A DNA stretch of 64,000 nt. It comes from Diaphorobacter aerolatus (GTDB lineage Bacteria > Pseudomonadota > Gammaproteobacteria > Burkholderiales > Burkholderiaceae_C). A program made the position numbers and the translations under genes. The stretch spans positions 3,493,501 to 3,557,500 of the forward strand of contig NZ_CP060783.1 in NCBI RefSeq assembly GCF_014489535.1, in the 5' to 3' direction. Of the stretch, positions 61,583-64,000 are shown one piece after another. Every line of letters starts with the position of its first letter. The first letter of the stretch is position 1. The notes beneath the pieces were generated by a model. It was not told where the DNA came from. It worked only from the letters and a program-made list of their open reading frames with translations, and did no database searches.

Positions 61583-62968
61583 ATGGCTTCCGCGCTCACC
61601 GATAAATTATCACGACTCGTCAAGGAGATGCGTGGTCAGGCCCGCATCACCGAATCCAATGTGCAGGACATGCTGCGCGAAGTGCGCATGGCGCTGCTCG
61701 AGGCCGACGTGGCCCTGCCCGTGGTGCGCGACTTCGTTGCCCGGGTGAAGGAAAAGGCGCTCGGCCAGGAAGTGCTCGGCAGCCTCAAGCCCGGTCAGGC
61801 GCTGGTCGGGATCGTCAACGCCGAACTCGCCGCCACCATGGGCGAGGGCATCTCCGACATCAACCTCAATGCCCAGCCACCGGCCGTGATCCTGATGGCG
61901 GGCCTGCAGGGTGCGGGCAAGACCACCACCACGGCCAAGCTCGCCAAGCACCTGATCGAAAAGCGCAAGAAGAAGGTGCTGACCGTGTCGGGCGACGTGT
62001 ATCGTCCCGCCGCCATCGAGCAGTTGAAGACCGTCACCGCGCAGGCCGGTGCCGAGTGGTTCGCATCCACACCCGACCAGAAGCCGCGCGACATCGCGCT
62101 TGCGGCGCTGGACTACGCGAAGAAGCACTACTTCGACGTGCTGCTGGTCGATACCGCAGGCCGCCTGGCCATTGACGAACTGCTGATGCAGGAAATCAAG
62201 GACCTGCACTCCGTGCTGAAGCCGGTGGAGACGCTGTTCGTGGTCGATGCCATGCAGGGCCAGGATGCGATCAACACCGCCAAGGCCTTCAAGGAAGCGC
62301 TGCCGCTCACGGGTATCGTGCTCACCAAGCTCGATGGCGACTCGCGCGGCGGTGCGGCGTTGTCGGTGCGGCAGATCACGGGCGCGCCGATCAAGTTTGC
62401 CGGTGTCTCCGAAAAGATCGACGGCCTGGAAGTCTTCGATGCCACGCGCCACGCGCAGCGCGTGCTCGGCATGGGCGACATCGTCGCGCTGGTCGAGCAG
62501 GTCACCAAGGGCGTGGACATGGAGGCCGCGCAGAAGCTGGCCGAAAAGGTCAAGAGCGGTGACGGCTTCGATCTGAACGACTTTCTCGCGCAGCTTCAGC
62601 AGATGAAGCAGATGGGCGGCCTCTCCACGCTGATGGACAAGCTGCCGAGCGAGCTGGCCGGCAAGGCCGGTCAGGTCGACATGGACAAGGCCGAACGCGA
62701 GGTGCGTCGCAAGGAGGGCATCATCTGCTCGATGACCCTCAAGGAGCGCAAGCATCCCGCGCTCATCAAGGCCACGCGCAAGAAGCGCATTGCCGACGGT
62801 GCCGGTGTGCAGGTTCAGGAGGTGAACCGGCTGCTCAAGGAATTCGAGCAGATGCAGACCATGATGAAGAAGATGAAGGGCGGCGGACTCATGAAGATGA
62901 TGAAGCGCATGGGTGGCATGAAGAACATGATGGGTGGCGGCGGCGGCATGCCCAAGCTTCCGTTCTGA
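61583..62968 (+). CDS. ffh: Ffh (SRP54), signal recognition particle GTPase
   Basis: 461 residues. With 4.5S RNA it targets ribosomes making membrane proteins to FtsY. The N domain (1-90) is followed by the G domain with G1 GLQGAGKTTTTAKLA near residue 107, DTAGRLAIDE near 190 and TKLDGDSRGGAAL near 247. The Met-rich M domain closes the protein (MQTMMKKMKGG ... MMKRMGGMKNMMGG), with its SRP RNA-binding region before it. Divergent from the CcsA-like gene with a 94-base gap. Intact. Confidence 0.98.
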   Translation: MASALTDKLSRLVKEMRGQARITESNVQDMLREVRMALLEADVALPVVRDFVARVKEKALGQEVLGSLKPGQALVGIVNAELAATMGEGISDINLNAQPPAVILMAGLQGAGKTTTTAKLAKHLIEKRKKKVLTVSGDVYRPAAIEQLKTVTAQAGAEWFASTPDQKPRDIALAALDYAKKHYFDVLLVDTAGRLAIDELLMQEIKDLHSVLKPVETLFVVDAMQGQDAINTAKAFKEALPLTGIVLTKLDGDSRGGAALSVRQITGAPIKFAGVSEKIDGLEVFDATRHAQRVLGMGDIVALVEQVTKGVDMEAAQKLAEKVKSGDGFDLNDFLAQLQQMKQMGGLSTLMDKLPSELAGKAGQVDMDKAEREVRRKEGIICSMTLKERKHPALIKATRKKRIADGAGVQVQEVNRLLKEFEQMQTMMKKMKGGGLMKMMKRMGGMKNMMGGGGGMPKLPF

Positions 62969-63004
62969 TTTTTTCGGGTTTGCCGGTTCGCTGGAGATGC
63001 CGAC

Positions 63005-64000
63005 GTGCCGATGGAAAACATTTCTCCTGAGCTGACGCTCGGCCCCGGGTTCAAGGGCTTTCCGTTCACGGCAGAGCCATGCACGGCGACAGAGATTGCG
63101 GCTCGCGGCTGGAACGTGCTCGCGGGCGATCTGCCGTTTCCGGTTGCGGTGCTCAAACGCACGGCGCTCGAGCACAACATCGCCTGGATGCAGGACTATG
63201 TGGGACGCAAGGGCGTGCAACTCGCGCCGCACGGCAAGACGACCATGTCGCCCGAGCTGTTTGCCGCGCAGATGGTGGCGGGGGCATGGGGACTGACGTT
63301 TGCGACGGCGTATCAGGTCAGCGTGGGTGTGGCGTCGGGCGCGCGGCGCATCATCGTTGCCAATCAGGTGGTGTGTGATGCGGATCTCGATGCGCTCGAT
63401 CACATGCTTGCCGGGAACCAGGGTTTGCGCATCTGGTTTCTCGTCGATTCCGTGGCCCAGCTCGCGCTGATCGAGGACTGGGCGCAGCGGCGCGCCAGTT
63501 CGCGGGTGTTCGAGGTGCTGCTCGAGATGGGCATTCCCGGCAAGCGCACGGGCTGCCGCAGCTTTGACGAGGCGATGCTGGTGGCGCAGGCGATTTCCCA
63601 ATCGCGCGTTGCCACGCTTGCCGGGGTCGAATGCTACGAGGGCAACGCGGCCAACTGCGACAACGAACACGACATCCGCGAAGTCAGCGCCTTGGTGCGC
63701 CGCGTGCTGAACGTGGCGCTGGCATGCGATCAGCGCAGGCTCTGGTCGGACGACGACGATCACCTGCTGTTCACCGCCGGTGGCTCGGCGGTATTCGATC
63801 TGGTGATGCCGCTGCTGCAGGCCAAGGGCCTGTCGCGCCCGGTGCGCGGCGTGTTGCGCTCAGGGTGCTACATCACGCACGACCATCTGAACTATGCGCG
63901 GTATCTCGCCAACGTGGAACGTCGCGAGGGTCTCGATCCATCGCTGCGGCCAGCGCTCACGGTCTGGGCGATGGTGCAGTCCGTGCCGGAACCGGGGCTC
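63005..64000 (+). CDS. D-serine dehydratase-like/D-threonine aldolase-family PLP enzyme, truncated at window edge
   Basis: Starts at GTG 63005 (GGAG eight bases upstream) or ATG 63011; about 330 codons are present without a stop. The fold-type III PLP enzymes of this family act on D-amino acids. The segment FPVAVLKRTALEHNIAWMQDYVGRKGVQLAPHGKTTMSP carries the PLP Lys in the HGKTT motif. LLEMGIPGKRTGCRSFDEAM, VECYEGN and LLFTAGGSAVFDLV are further family blocks. The zinc-binding C-terminus lies outside the window. The GYRTG-type loop and length suggest an amino acid deaminase rather than an alanine racemase. Substrate not determined. Confidence 0.83.
   Translation, partial: MPMENISPELTLGPGFKGFPFTAEPCTATEIAARGWNVLAGDLPFPVAVLKRTALEHNIAWMQDYVGRKGVQLAPHGKTTMSPELFAAQMVAGAWGLTFATAYQVSVGVASGARRIIVANQVVCDADLDALDHMLAGNQGLRIWFLVDSVAQLALIEDWAQRRASSRVFEVLLEMGIPGKRTGCRSFDEAMLVAQAISQSRVATLAGVECYEGNAANCDNEHDIREVSALVRRVLNVALACDQRRLWSDDDDHLLFTAGGSAVFDLVMPLLQAKGLSRPVRGVLRSGCYITHDHLNYARYLANVERREGLDPSLRPALTVWAMVQSVPEPGL

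Noticed and set aside
61610..63763. A 717-codon open frame on the minus strand, antisense to ffh and the D-amino acid enzyme
   Set aside because: Spans two clear plus-strand genes and has no domain; a codon-bias shadow.

Overview
The window is a 64 kb piece of a GC-rich betaproteobacterial chromosome. Gene content, gene order and codon use point to the Burkholderiales, most likely the family Comamonadaceae (Comamonas, Delftia or Acidovorax type). Supporting signs are the canonical dcw cluster, a DksA with a degenerate zinc finger, a lysine/alanine-rich histone H1-like protein, the tlpA-accB-accC-prmA-zinc-ribbon string and the pilS-pilR-ampD overlap. No rRNA, tRNA, IS element, prophage or CRISPR array was seen, so this is core chromosome and the genus call is inference.

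Layout. 1-5.4 kb: the end of a His-rich COG0523 metal chaperone, dksA, a large uncharacterised TPR/STAS-like protein, hslV and hslU. 5.5-24.8 kb: the division and cell wall cluster, from an MraZ-type operator through mraZ, rsmH, ftsL, ftsI, murE, murF, mraY, murD, ftsW, murG, murC, ddl, ftsQ, ftsA and ftsZ. Most of these genes overlap by an ATGA. A terminator follows ftsZ, then come lpxC and a small membrane protein. 24.8-29.4 kb: TPP riboswitch and thiC, an RcnB-like periplasmic protein, ruvC (minus) and an IclR-type regulator. 29.4-34.2 kb: a minus-strand operon of an RNB-domain exoribonuclease, a TonB-like protein, aroE and mtgA. 34.4-39.2 kb: a PglL/Wzy-like O-linked glycan ligase, a CDGSH iron-sulfur protein, a glyoxalase-fold protein, a YqiA-like esterase and rodA. 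39.2-44.8 kb: tldD, an aromatic leader peptide with attenuator, DAHP synthase, a small unknown gene, mpl (minus) and another unknown gene. 44.9-51 kb: a TlpA-like thioredoxin, accB, accC, prmA, a zinc-ribbon/DUF3426 protein and a PfkB sugar kinase. 51-57 kb, all minus: histone H1-like protein, nrdB, nrdA with NrdR boxes, ampD. 57-61.5 kb, minus: pilR, pilS, a small PP0621-like protein and a CcsA/YpjD-like membrane protein. 61.6-64 kb: ffh and the start of a PLP-dependent D-amino acid enzyme.

The peptidoglycan theme is strong. Precursor synthesis (murC-G, mraY, ddl), polymerisation (ftsI, ftsW, rodA, mtgA) and recycling (mpl, ampD) are all here.

One technical point governs how the annotation should be read. 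Twelve genes are broken by a total of 18 single-base frameshifts. Every one is restored by adding one G or C within a G/C run, and several hit essential genes (mraY, murD, lpxC, accC, rodA). This looks like homopolymer shortening in the sequence rather than real pseudogenes, so these genes are annotated at full length.

The most notable regulatory find is a 25-codon leader peptide with seven consecutive aromatic codons (FYFYFWF), followed by an intrinsic terminator directly upstream of DAHP synthase. This is a textbook-shaped attenuator for entry into the shikimate pathway, and it is too short for routine gene callers.
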